The notes under the pieces: generated by a model
The model's database searches: none
Seen by the model: only the letters and a program-made list of their open reading frames with translations
Told to the model about the DNA's origin: nothing
In this document: piece after piece, positions 1 to 6,920 of the stretch
Position numbering within the stretch: the stretch's first letter is position 1
How the letters are laid out: the number at the start of each line of letters is the position of its first letter
NCBI GenBank assembly: GCA_023451855.1
Contig: JAEXXY010000174.1
Span: 1 to 12,544, forward strand
From: Actinomycetes bacterium
Lineage (GTDB): Bacteria > Actinomycetota > Actinomycetes > Actinomycetales > Dermatophilaceae
Length of the DNA: 12,544 nucleotides
Direction: 5' to 3'
Made by a program: the position numbers and the translations under genes

Positions 1-145
1 GCGCCGAGGAGCTCGAGCTGCCAGAGCCGCCCGCCGCGCCAGAGCACGCCGCGAGGGCGCCGGCCAGAGCGACGGCGGCGAGCGCCGCGACCACCCCTCC
101 CGAACCGCGTCGAGCAGGCAGGACGACGAATGGCGTGGCGCGCAT
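1..145 (-). CDS. Lipoprotein N-terminus (partial, runs off left edge)
   Basis: Only the first 48 codons are in the window. Translating the minus strand from the ATG at 145 gives a lipoprotein signal peptide. It has a short n-region with Arg12-Arg13, a hydrophobic stretch at about residues 17-31 (VVAALAAVALAGAL), and the lipobox L-A-A-C with Cys34. A Gly/Ser-rich linker (GAAGGSGSSSSS) follows, typical of mature actinobacterial lipoproteins. The protein should be exported, lipidated on Cys34 and anchored to the outer face of the membrane. The mature domain is missing, so its role (for example solute-binding protein or enzyme) cannot be told. The ribosome-binding site is weak, only a G-rich stretch just upstream. 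It is divergent from the gene starting at 324. Confidence 0.75.
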   Translation of the reverse strand, partial: MRATPFVVLPARRGSGGVVAALAAVALAGALAACSGAAGGSGSSSSSA

Positions 146-323
146 GGTGGGCCCCCGAACGGCCGTGGCCCGCCCCGGCGGCGGGCGTCCACTCGTCAGA
201 GGCGCGACACCCCGCGCTGGATACGGACGAAACGGACGGGTTGAGTAGCGGCGCTCAGTCTCAGGCGCGTCGGTGAGGCCTCTTCTCCCCGAACCGTTCC
301 ACCAGAGCAGAAAGAGCACCACC
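146..323. other. Divergent intergenic region between lipoprotein and C39-like peptidase genes
   Basis: This 178-bp gap separates two divergently transcribed genes and should hold both promoters. It contains a short direct repeat of ACGGACG at 223-229 and 232-238 (9-bp period). I see no convincing paired -35/-10 element on either strand. Confidence 0.4.
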
Positions 324-1472
324 ATGCGCATCGCCTTCACGCCGGCCGAGCACGGCTTCGCGTTCAGCAACTCCTTCACCAACCACGTGCTGCGGATCCC
401 CGCGCTGGGCATCGACGTCACGACCGGCGGCCGCTGCGGCGGCATGGCGGCGGCTTCGATGGACTACTGGTACGCCGGCCTCGGCGTCCCGGAGAACCGC
501 TCGCTGCCGCAGGACGGCACGCTCCTGGCCGACTACGTCTACGACCGTCTCATGGACACCTTCGTCGACAACGGCGTGAAGTTCGTGCAGTACGCCACGA
601 GCCTCGACCACCCGACCTGGCTGCGCGGCAAGGGAGTTGCCCGCATGACCCGCGAGGACGAGCTGCCGAAGCTCAAGGCGCGGCTCAACTCCGGCCAGCC
701 CGTGCTCCTCGGCCTCACCCAGGGCCGCGACGTCACGCAGCTGGGCCACGACCACCAGGTCGTCGCGTACGGCTGGGAGCAGGACAGCCGCTACACCTAC
801 GTGCTCGTCTACGACAACAACAACCCCGGCGTCGAGGTGCGGATCCGCCTCACGACCGTCGACGACCCCGCCGAGCGCGCCATCACCGGCAGCAACGGTA
901 AGACGTGGCGCGGCCTCTTCGTCGGCTCGTACAGCCGCAAGACGCCGTCGTGGCTCGCCAACGGCCGCCTCCTGCACGACTCGACCGACCCGCGCATCAA
1001 CGTCATCCGTGGCGGCGCGGCGTTCTGGATCCCGTCGCCCGCCGAGCTCGACGCCGGCGGCTACCGCTGGGCCGACGTCGTGGCCGCCAAGCCCGGCTCG
1101 ATGGCGCACGTGTCGACGTGCCCCGGCAACGGCACGCTGGTGCGCGAGCGCGGCACCGACGGCGTCTACGTCGTGTACGGCGGCAAGGCGTTCGGCATCC
1201 CGTCGCCGGCGTGGATGGACACGCTGCACCTCGACTGGAATGCCGTGCGCGAGATCCCGCAGGGCTCGCTCGCCGGGCTCCGGTCGACGCCGCGCGACCA
1301 CACGCTGCTGCGCGAGCAGAGTTCGGCCCCGGTCTGGTACGCCGAGGGCGGCCGGCTGCGGCACGTGACGAGCCCCGACGTCATGACGCGTCGGGGCCTC
1401 GAGTGGGGCTGCGTGCACGTCGTGCCCGACGGCGCGCTCGCCGGCCTCCCCGTCGGCACCCCGCTCACCTGA
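324..1472 (+). CDS. C39-like (papain-fold) predicted cysteine peptidase with three C-terminal repeats
   Basis: A 382-residue protein. The N-terminal part (about residues 1-205) has the layout of a C39-like cysteine peptidase. Cys38 lies in GGRCGGMA at the start of a helix, His144 in DHQVVAYG, and Asp164/Asn165 in VYDNNNPG, giving a plausible Cys-His-Asp/Asn triad. From about residue 212 to the end are three degenerate repeats of about 55 residues (about 212-268, 269-322 and 326-380). Each has a G-x-L-L/V-R or similar strand, a V-W/Y-V strand, a 'GG+..+I/V.S' segment, a W-x-x-V segment and a closing 'G.L'. They may form a beta-rich binding module. No signal peptide or membrane segment is visible, so the protein is either cytosolic or exported by a route I cannot see. 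I chose the ATG at 324 because an A/G-rich SD-like stretch (AGAAAGAG) precedes it; an in-frame ATG at 273 has no such support. The substrate is unknown, and peptidase activity is inferred from motifs only. Confidence 0.7.
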   Translation: MRIAFTPAEHGFAFSNSFTNHVLRIPALGIDVTTGGRCGGMAAASMDYWYAGLGVPENRSLPQDGTLLADYVYDRLMDTFVDNGVKFVQYATSLDHPTWLRGKGVARMTREDELPKLKARLNSGQPVLLGLTQGRDVTQLGHDHQVVAYGWEQDSRYTYVLVYDNNNPGVEVRIRLTTVDDPAERAITGSNGKTWRGLFVGSYSRKTPSWLANGRLLHDSTDPRINVIRGGAAFWIPSPAELDAGGYRWADVVAAKPGSMAHVSTCPGNGTLVRERGTDGVYVVYGGKAFGIPSPAWMDTLHLDWNAVREIPQGSLAGLRSTPRDHTLLREQSSAPVWYAEGGRLRHVTSPDVMTRRGLEWGCVHVVPDGALAGLPVGTPLT

Positions 1473-1515
1473 CGCGTGTCGCCGGCCCGTGCGTCACCTC
1501 CCGGGCGCACGGCCA

Positions 1516-1558
1516 GGGGCCGGACGCGTCGACACCCTTCCCCGACGCGTCCGGCCCC
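1516..1558. terminator. Perfect 16-bp hairpin, shared bidirectional terminator
   Basis: The arms at 1516-1531 (GGGGCCGGACGCGTCG) and 1543-1558 are exactly complementary and enclose an 11-nt loop. The hairpin lies between the stop of the peptidase gene (1472) and the stop of the convergent M28 aminopeptidase gene (1569), where both transcripts need to end. There is no long T-run on either side, only CCTTG on the plus side. Hairpin-only terminators of this kind are common in high-GC actinobacteria. Confidence 0.8.
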
Positions 1559-1568
1559 CTTGTCGTCC

Positions 1569-3092
1569 TCAGCTCGTGGCGGGCGCGCCGGGGTCGGCCG
1601 GCGGGCGGAAGTTGCCCTTGGACTTCGTCCCGTTGATGAGCGTGGTGCTCATGCCGTAGCGCAGGACGGCGTCGGCGATGGCGTCGCTGTTGACGTCGAG
1701 CGCGGTCAGGTTGACGTTGGCGTACGTGTCGCAGGCCTGGTGGTAGCAGGGGTCGTAGGCGCTGCCGGCCGTGCCGCCCCACAGCGCCGCCTCCGCGGCC
1801 GTCTTGATGCCCTCGGCCCCGGTGAACAGGCCACCCGAGGGCACCCCGTTGGCGATGAACGGCCCGTAGTCGGAGCGTCCGCTGAAGTCGGTGCCCTTGA
1901 ACGGGATGCCGCGCGAGGCGTAGAAGGCCTCGAACGTCTTCTCGATCTGCGCCGACCCGGTCGGGCCGGGGCCACCGGGAAGCTCCCCGTCGGAGTCGTC
2001 ACCGTCGTAGACGAAGAACACGTGGTTCGGCGAGCCGACCATGTCGAAGTTGAGGTACAGCGCGATGCGCTGCAGCTCGGTCGCCGACAAATTGTTGACG
2101 TAGTAGGTCGACCCGACGAGGTTCGACTCCTCGGCGGCCCACCATGCGATGCGGATCGTGTTCTGCGGCTTGACCTTCCCGAGGTTCTCGGCCACCTCGA
2201 GCAGGGCGGCCGAGCCGCTGCCGTTGTCGTTGATGCCGGGCCCGGCGTTGACCGAGTCGAGGTGCGCACCGGCCATGACGACGTTGCGGGTGTTCTTGCC
2301 CGGCAGCTCGGCCAGGACGTTGGCCGTCGTCGCGATGCCGCGCAGGGTGTCGGTCTTGAGCCGCAGCACGAGCCCGGGCGTGCTCGCGAGCTGGAAGCCG
2401 AGCGACTGCTCGATGCCGACGACCCCGATGTTCTCGGTGAAGTCGGCGCCGAGCGTCCCGTTGAGCGGCCCGGCGATGTTGTTGTAGATGACCACGCCGA
2501 CGGCTCCGGCGGCGCGGGCGTTGCGAGCCTTGATCGCGAACGTGCACGGGGGCTGCCCGTCGGGGGTGCCCCGCGACACGAGCGCGATCGACCCGGCGGT
2601 GAAGCCCGCCCAGTCCGTCGCGGTGCAGCCGCGGGCGTCACCACCGGGTCGGCTCACCGCTGCCGTGACGTCGCCGCTGCCCGAGTAGCTCATGATCGCG
2701 TGCGGGAGCGGCCCCACCGGTCCGGGTGACCGCTGCTCGAGCACCGACGGCGTCAGCGAGACGAACGTCTGGAACTGGAACGGCTGGGTGGTGACGCGCC
2801 AGCCCGCGGCGCGCAGGCGTCCGGTGACGTAGTCGACCGACGCGTCGTAGCCGGCGCTGCCGGACACGCGCGTGCCCCCGTTGGCGTCGGCGATCGCCTG
2901 GAGGGCGGCCTGGTGCTCGCGGACGCCGTCGACCGTGACGCACTCGAGCAGCAGGGCGGTGGTGTTGTTGACTCTCGTGCCGCACCCGCTCGGCGGCGGG
3001 GCGGCTGAGGCGGTCGACGCGCTGAGGGCGCCGATACCGGCGAGGACCGCAGCGGCGACGGCCGCGACGGCAGGGCGAAATGCTCGGTCCAT
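1569..3092 (-). CDS. Secreted M28-family zinc aminopeptidase with PA domain
   Basis: A 507-residue exported metallopeptidase that should remove N-terminal residues from peptides outside the cell. Residues 1-30 are a Sec signal peptide with a likely cut after ALSASTASA. A protease-associated (PA) domain lies at about 140-250, inserted before the catalytic core as in other M28 enzymes. The core carries the full set of expected two-zinc ligands as in Streptomyces griseus aminopeptidase: His278 (AHLDS), bridging Asp289 (GINDNGSGSAAL), general base Glu321 and ligand Glu322 (AEESNLVGS), Asp350 (NFDMVGSPN) and His451 (CYHQACD). The ATG at 3092 is chosen because it begins the signal peptide and follows GGAG with 7-nt spacing. 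The reading frame stays open further upstream, but that part looks non-coding. Exact substrate preference is not readable from sequence. Confidence 0.93.
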   Translation of the reverse strand: MDRAFRPAVAAVAAAVLAGIGALSASTASAAPPPSGCGTRVNNTTALLLECVTVDGVREHQAALQAIADANGGTRVSGSAGYDASVDYVTGRLRAAGWRVTTQPFQFQTFVSLTPSVLEQRSPGPVGPLPHAIMSYSGSGDVTAAVSRPGGDARGCTATDWAGFTAGSIALVSRGTPDGQPPCTFAIKARNARAAGAVGVVIYNNIAGPLNGTLGADFTENIGVVGIEQSLGFQLASTPGLVLRLKTDTLRGIATTANVLAELPGKNTRNVVMAGAHLDSVNAGPGINDNGSGSAALLEVAENLGKVKPQNTIRIAWWAAEESNLVGSTYYVNNLSATELQRIALYLNFDMVGSPNHVFFVYDGDDSDGELPGGPGPTGSAQIEKTFEAFYASRGIPFKGTDFSGRSDYGPFIANGVPSGGLFTGAEGIKTAAEAALWGGTAGSAYDPCYHQACDTYANVNLTALDVNSDAIADAVLRYGMSTTLINGTKSKGNFRPPADPGAPATS

Positions 3093-3325
3093 GTGAGTGC
3101 TCCGAAGATCTCGCGCCGGGCATCGACGCTTCGGACTCCGCCCGGCGACAGCGGTTTCCTTGACGTGCGTGTGGCGCGACGCCGACGTCCACCGGACCGT
3201 GCAGGCAGACCTCGTCGCCCGCCGTTGTGGTGGCGACTCCCCGATGCCCCGACGGTAGCGGTCGAGCACCGGTCCTGCACAGGGGCGGGAACGGACGATC
3301 TGGGCCTGGTGCTCGCCGAACCTCG
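3093..3325. other. Intergenic region upstream of the M28 peptidase and downstream of the lipase
   Basis: This 233-bp gap lies between two minus-strand genes. An 8-bp inverted repeat, CGAGCACC at 3263-3270 and GGTGCTCG at 3308-3315, lies just after the lipase stop. Its 37-nt loop makes it a weak terminator candidate. A TACCGT hexamer on the minus strand (3257-3252) fits the actinobacterial -10 pattern TANNNT, but its -35 region is poor. A promoter there would give the peptidase a leader of roughly 150 nt. Confidence 0.35.
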
Positions 3326-4246
3326 TCAGGCGGGGAGGTGGGCGTCGATCCAGTCGGCGATCTCGGTCTCGACCTCGTCGCGGTTCGTCTCGTTGAGGAT
3401 CTCGTGCCGGGCGCCGGGCCAGATCGTCACGGTGACGTCCTCGACGCCGACACGTCGCAGCTGGTCGGCGACCTCGTGCACGCTCTTGCCGTTCTTGGAC
3501 ACCGGGTCCATCGAGCCGGACGCGAGGTGGACCGGAAGCGTCTTGGGGATCCGCGACACGAGCCGGTCGGTGTTGACGGCGGCCAGGCCCTTGAGCAGGT
3601 CGACGAAGCCGCCCGCGGTGAAGACGAAGCCGCAGTCGGGGTCGGCGACGTACTTGTCGACCTCCGCCGGGTCGCGCGAGAGCCAGTCGAAGTCGGTGCG
3701 TGTCGGTTTGAACGCGGCGTTGTACTGCCCGAAGGTCAGCGAGTTCATGAGGCCGCTTGCATGCTCGTGGCCGCGGATGCGCGCCTGGGCGGTCGCGACG
3801 AGCACACCGACGTTGCCGAGAGATCCGGCGCTGCCCGCCGTGCCGGACAGGACGAGGCCCGAGAGGGACGCGCCGTGCTGGGCGGCGTACGACCTGGCCA
3901 GGAAGCTGCCCATGCTGTGCCCGACGAGGAAGACCGGCAGCCCGGGGTGCTCCTCGAGCGCGCGGTCGGTGACGGCGCGCAGGTCGTCGACGACGGTCTG
4001 CCACCCCTCGTCGTCGGCGAAGAGGCCGCGCGTGCCGGACGTGCGCCCGTGCCCCCGGTGGTCCGACGCGTAGACGGCGTAGCCACGGGCGGTCAGCCGC
4101 TCGGCGAACCGGGCGTACCGCGACGAGTGCTCGGCCATGCCGTGCGAGATCTGCACGACGCCCTTGGCCTCGCCGTCGGGCAGCCAGCGGTTGACGAACA
4201 CCTCGGTGCCGTCGGGGGTGGTCAGCGTGAACGTGCTGCTCTGCAT
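3326..4246 (-). CDS. Alpha/beta hydrolase, monoacylglycerol lipase-like
   Basis: A 306-residue serine hydrolase of the Hydrolase_4 / monoacylglycerol lipase group, related in layout to mycobacterial Rv0183-type enzymes and PldB-type lysophospholipases. The likely reaction is hydrolysis of monoacylglycerols or lysolipids to free fatty acid. The oxyanion-hole region is HGMAEHSSRY (residues 35-44), typical of the group. The nucleophile is Ser111 in G-H-S-M-G, with Asp247 (SGSMDPVS) and His281 (PGARHEIL) completing the triad. DHRGHGRTSG at 62-71 is also characteristic. There is no signal peptide, so the enzyme is probably cytosolic or loosely membrane-bound. The ATG at 4246 has GAGGA about 6 nt upstream and starts where family members start; an in-frame upstream Met at 4315 lies in the intergenic region. 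The exact substrate is inferred. Confidence 0.88.
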   Translation of the reverse strand: MQSSTFTLTTPDGTEVFVNRWLPDGEAKGVVQISHGMAEHSSRYARFAERLTARGYAVYASDHRGHGRTSGTRGLFADDEGWQTVVDDLRAVTDRALEEHPGLPVFLVGHSMGSFLARSYAAQHGASLSGLVLSGTAGSAGSLGNVGVLVATAQARIRGHEHASGLMNSLTFGQYNAAFKPTRTDFDWLSRDPAEVDKYVADPDCGFVFTAGGFVDLLKGLAAVNTDRLVSRIPKTLPVHLASGSMDPVSKNGKSVHEVADQLRRVGVEDVTVTIWPGARHEILNETNRDEVETEIADWIDAHLPA

Positions 4247-4282
4247 CGTGGTCCTCGCGGGGGCTCGGGGGGTCCTGCGGGA

Positions 4283-4288
4283 ACTGTA
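4283..4288 (-). promoter_or_regulatory. Candidate -10 element for the lipase gene
   Basis: On the minus strand the hexamer TACAGT fits the TANNNT pattern of actinobacterial housekeeping promoters. It lies about 37 nt upstream of the lipase ATG, which would leave a leader of about 30 nt containing the GAGGA ribosome-binding site. No good -35 element is visible, so this is tentative. Confidence 0.3.
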
Positions 4289-4306
4289 TGACGCGTCGCT
4301 AGGCCC

Positions 4307-4482
4307 TTGCTGCATTCACGCAAGGAATTCGCAATCGGCCGGATTCGGCGTGTCTGCGCCGTTTCAATGGATGAAGTCGGAAGAATTCATGACGACGCAA
4401 AGACTTCGGCGGTTGGCCCGATGTGGTACGTGAACCGCCACCGGGGCCCGGACTCGCACCGCGAGCCGGGCCCCACATTTTT
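4307..4482 (+). ncRNA. Candidate structured small RNA ending in an intrinsic terminator
   Basis: This stretch between two minus-strand genes is visibly lower in GC than its surroundings. On the plus strand it offers successive complementary arms: CGGCG/CGCCG at 4346-4350 and 4357-4361; GAAGTC/GACTTC at 4373-4378 and 4402-4407; GGCGGTT/AACCGCC at 4408-4414 and 4433-4439. The terminator hairpin and T-run at 4443-4482 follow at once. No protein-coding gene on the plus strand would use that terminator, so an independent small transcript is the simplest explanation. The 5' end is not defined; I see no convincing plus-strand promoter. The open frames here lack a ribosome-binding site. The alternative is that these are only structures in the minus-strand flavodoxin-lipase spacer. 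Confidence 0.35.
4443..4482 (+). terminator. Rho-independent terminator, plus orientation
   Basis: The arms GGGGCCCGG plus CTCGC (4443-4457, with one bulged A at 4452) pair with GCGAG plus CCGGGCCCC (4461-4474) across a 3-nt loop ACC. ACATTTTT (4475-4482) follows. This is a 14-bp stem followed closely by a T-run, which is unusual in DNA of this GC content. The T-run is on the plus strand, so it points away from the annotated genes. In the minus direction the same hairpin sits just after the flavodoxin stop and could also end that transcript, but without a U-tract. Confidence 0.8.
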
Positions 4483-4485
4483 CCC

Positions 4486-5049
4486 TCAGGCGGGAACGAG
4501 CAGGGTGGCGAGGAAGCCGCCCCAGGCACGGGCACGCACGAGCTCGTCGTGCGACAGCGGCCCGGAGACCCCGCCCACCCAGAAGCTCTGACCGCGCTCC
4601 GCCCGTCGGAAACCCTGGTGGCGCAGGGCGATCGCGGCCTGCTTGGCGGCCGACCCGGGCATCATCCGGACGTGCACGCGGGTGTCGAAGGTGAGCACCC
4701 GCAGGTCCTCGCTCGGGATGAGGTCGTGGATCCACTCGCGGATGCCTCGCCGCACCGACCCCCACGCGCCCTGGCGTGCGGCGTCGGCACGCGTCGAGTC
4801 GCGTGACATCGAGAACGCGTGGGTCGGGCCGCCGACGAGCAACAGCTGCACGTCGTCCGGGATCGTGCTGGGGGCCTGCGTCACGGGAAGGACGCAGACC
4901 GTGGTGGGGTGGCCGCCCGGTTCTGGGGTTCGGGTGCCTGGTGGGCTGCCGGGCGGCGCACCGCGTGGGTGGCGGATCCCGTCGGCGATGGCCTCGGCGA
5001 TCGCGGCCGTGTTGCCGAACATGGACTCGTAGACGATCAGGATGCTCAT
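4486..5049 (-). CDS. Flavodoxin-fold protein
   Basis: A 187-residue protein with a flavodoxin-like fold, expected to bind FMN and take part in electron transfer or redox signalling in the cytosol. The phosphate-binding loop is at the N-terminus, right after strand one: ILIVYESMFGNT (residues 3-14). A second typical segment is LLVGGPTHAFSMSR (70-83), where flavodoxins contact the isoalloxazine ring. Between strand one and strand two is a Pro/Gly-rich insert at about 27-50 (HPRGAPPGSPPGT...), which makes the protein a little longer than usual single-domain flavodoxins. The ATG at 5049 follows GGAGG with 8-nt spacing; an in-frame ATG at 5070 lies before that site and is less likely. The redox partner is unknown. 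Confidence 0.85.
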   Translation of the reverse strand: MSILIVYESMFGNTAAIAEAIADGIRHPRGAPPGSPPGTRTPEPGGHPTTVCVLPVTQAPSTIPDDVQLLLVGGPTHAFSMSRDSTRADAARQGAWGSVRRGIREWIHDLIPSEDLRVLTFDTRVHVRMMPGSAAKQAAIALRHQGFRRAERGQSFWVGGVSGPLSHDELVRARAWGGFLATLLVPA

Positions 5050-5057
5050 GGGCTCTG

Positions 5058-5062
5058 CCTCC
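5058..5062 (-). promoter_or_regulatory. Ribosome-binding site GGAGG deciding the flavodoxin start
   Basis: On the minus strand, GGAGG lies 8 nt before the ATG at 5049. It lies downstream of the other in-frame ATG at 5070, so it supports the shorter protein. Confidence 0.65.
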
Positions 5063-5250
5063 GTTCCCATCGTCCCGCCGCGCCCGGCGGGGCGCAGCCA
5101 AAAGGTGACTCAGGAGACGACGCGTCCCTCGCACATCGTCCGAAACCCCGCATGACGGTCGACTCACGGCCGGTTCCCACGACTCCTGGGTCACATTCCC
5201 GAGACCTGCCCGTGAGAGCGGCCTAGCGTCGAAGATGTAGAGCCGTCAAT

Positions 5251-5254
5251 GGAG
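5251..5254 (+). promoter_or_regulatory. Ribosome-binding site GGAG deciding the DUF4389-protein start
   Basis: GGAG lies 6 nt before the ATG at 5261. It overlaps the alternative in-frame ATG at 5249, which has no good Shine-Dalgarno sequence of its own. Confidence 0.6.
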
Positions 5255-5260
5255 TTCGCC

Positions 5261-6871
5261 ATGAGAACACGTCATGTCGTCATGCTGGTCATCGGCTGCC
5301 TGCTCCTCCTGCCGGGGTTGGGCCTGCTCATCGGCGGTGGTGCCATCGGGGTGTTCGAGGCGGTGACGCGGGACTCGGGCGGGTGGCACTCCGTGACCAT
5401 CGACCGTCTTTCCTCCTCCGGCGTCGCCGTCACCGGACCACAGACGATGGTGCGGCTCGACGGGCCGAGCACCGTCATCGACCGCCTCGACCTCCAGCTG
5501 CGCCTCTCGGTGACCCCGGCGGACGGGGTCAACCCCGTCTTCGTCGGCGTCGCCCCGTCGGCCGACCTCGACCAGTACCTCTCGAGCGCCGCCCACGACC
5601 AGGTCGTCAGCCTCAGCCCGCAGGGCGTCGTCACCGCCCGATCGGTTCCCGGCAGCGGATCAGTGGATCCGCCTGCCACGCAGACGTTCTGGGTTGCCAA
5701 GGCCTCCGGCGCCGGCACCCAGACACTCACCTGGACCGCCACCTCCGGCAGCTGGAGCGTCGCGGTGCTCAACGCGTCCGGGCAGCCCGGGGTGTCCGTG
5801 ACGGCCGTCGCCGCCGTCAAGTCCTCGGCGCTCGTGCCCGTCGCCATCGCGATGGTCGTCATCGGCCTCGTGATGTTCGTCGCCGGGGTGCTGCTCGTCG
5901 TGGCCGGGGTGCGGGGCAACGACCGTACGAGGAGCGCCTCGGGTGCGCCGCCGCCCACCGGCACACCGGTGGCCATGGGCGCCGTCCCCGTCGCCACAGC
6001 GCCCACACCCGTTGCCTTCGCGGGCGGCGCGATGCCGACTCCGGAGCACCCCGTGGTGCTCGAGGCCCGCATCGCGCCGGACCTGTCCCGCTGGATGTGG
6101 CTCGTCAAGTGGTTCCTCGCGATCCCGCACTTCATCGTCCTGCTGGCGCTCTGGATCGCGTTCGGCGTCACGACCTTCATCGCCTGGTTCGCCATCCTCT
6201 TCACCGGCCGCTACCCGCGCGGCCTCTTCGACTTCAACGTCGGCGTCATGCGCTGGAGCTGGCGGGTCATGCACTACTGCAGCACCGGCGGGCTCGGCAC
6301 CGACCGCTACCCGGAGTTCTCGCTCGACCCGCAGCCCGGTGACGACGCCCGACTCGACGTCGCCTACCCCGAGCGCCTCTCGCGCGGGCTGATCTTCGTC
6401 AAGTGGCTGCTCTTGCTTCCGCACTGGATCATCGTCGCCCTCATCGTGGGCACCCAGTCGCACACCGACGAGAACGGTGTGCGCGTCGGCGGCTGGCCGG
6501 GCGTGCTCAGCATCCTCGTGTTCGTCTCCGGCCTCGTGCTGCTCTTCAGCGGGTCGATGCCGCGCGGCCTCTTCGACGTCGTCATCGGTCTCAACCGCTG
6601 GGTGTACCGGGTCATGGTGTACGCGGTGCTCATGACCGACGTCTACCCGCCGTTCCGGTTCGACAACGGCGGGTCCGAGGCGCCGCCGCAGCCACTGCCG
6701 ACCGGTTCGCCGCGGACCGACGCGGTCGTCCCACCGGACGCGCCGCCACCACCGCCGCCATCTCCACCGCCACCACCACCGCCGTCGGACGCGTCGGCCG
6801 GGCCACCCGCGCCGGCTGAGCCCCAGCCCGCCCACCGGCCCGACCTCTCGCAGCACACCCCCACCGAGTGA
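5261..6871 (+). CDS. Membrane protein with extracytoplasmic domain and two DUF4389 modules
   Basis: A 536-residue integral membrane protein of unknown function. In order: a basic N-terminus and first membrane helix (about 6-30); a likely extracytoplasmic beta-rich domain (about 35-185) with a TSGSWSVAVLNASG motif; a second helix (about 190-216); and a Pro/Ala-rich linker (about 225-260). Two DUF4389 units then follow. Unit one (about 265-355) has two hydrophobic helices and the signature FTGRYPRGLFDFNVGVMRW and TDRYPEFSL. Unit two (about 370-468) repeats it as FSGSMPRGLFDVVIGLNRW and TDVYPPFRF. The tail (about 473-536) is proline-rich, with runs of 6 and 7 prolines, and probably disordered. 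The ATG at 5261 is preferred to 5249 because of GGAG. The next gene starts 49 bp downstream and also encodes a membrane protein. The DUF4389 assignment is from recognised motifs; no function is known to me. Confidence 0.88.
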   Translation: MRTRHVVMLVIGCLLLLPGLGLLIGGGAIGVFEAVTRDSGGWHSVTIDRLSSSGVAVTGPQTMVRLDGPSTVIDRLDLQLRLSVTPADGVNPVFVGVAPSADLDQYLSSAAHDQVVSLSPQGVVTARSVPGSGSVDPPATQTFWVAKASGAGTQTLTWTATSGSWSVAVLNASGQPGVSVTAVAAVKSSALVPVAIAMVVIGLVMFVAGVLLVVAGVRGNDRTRSASGAPPPTGTPVAMGAVPVATAPTPVAFAGGAMPTPEHPVVLEARIAPDLSRWMWLVKWFLAIPHFIVLLALWIAFGVTTFIAWFAILFTGRYPRGLFDFNVGVMRWSWRVMHYCSTGGLGTDRYPEFSLDPQPGDDARLDVAYPERLSRGLIFVKWLLLLPHWIIVALIVGTQSHTDENGVRVGGWPGVLSILVFVSGLVLLFSGSMPRGLFDVVIGLNRWVYRVMVYAVLMTDVYPPFRFDNGGSEAPPQPLPTGSPRTDAVVPPDAPPPPPPSPPPPPPPSDASAGPPAPAEPQPAHRPDLSQHTPTE

Positions 6872-6900
6872 CCAACCGGGTGACCGGCTGATCAACCGGC
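6869..6900 (+). repeat. Short direct repeat between the two membrane-protein genes
   Basis: TGACCAACCGGG (6869-6880, including the stop codon) recurs as TGATCAACCGGC (6889-6900), with TGACCGG between them at 6881-6887. The units are 20 bp apart. The role is unknown and it may be a chance duplication. Confidence 0.45.
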
Positions 6901-6920
6901 AGGACCGGGAAGGAGTCCCC

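Noticed and set aside
1569..4004. 811-codon minus-strand open frame covering the M28 gene and the lipase region
   Set aside because: Only the part up to 3092 codes for the peptidase. Upstream it is Arg-rich filler out of frame with the lipase, which has its own intact reading frame.
4307..4591. 94-codon plus-strand frame through the low-GC spacer, with inner ATG at 4367
   Set aside because: It has no ribosome-binding site and reads through the terminator hairpin into antisense of the flavodoxin gene. A non-coding RNA explains the region better.
6721..6790. CCA/CCG-rich tract resembling a simple-sequence repeat
   Set aside because: It is in frame and encodes the polyproline tail of the DUF4389 protein; unit length is irregular and no separate repeat element is needed.
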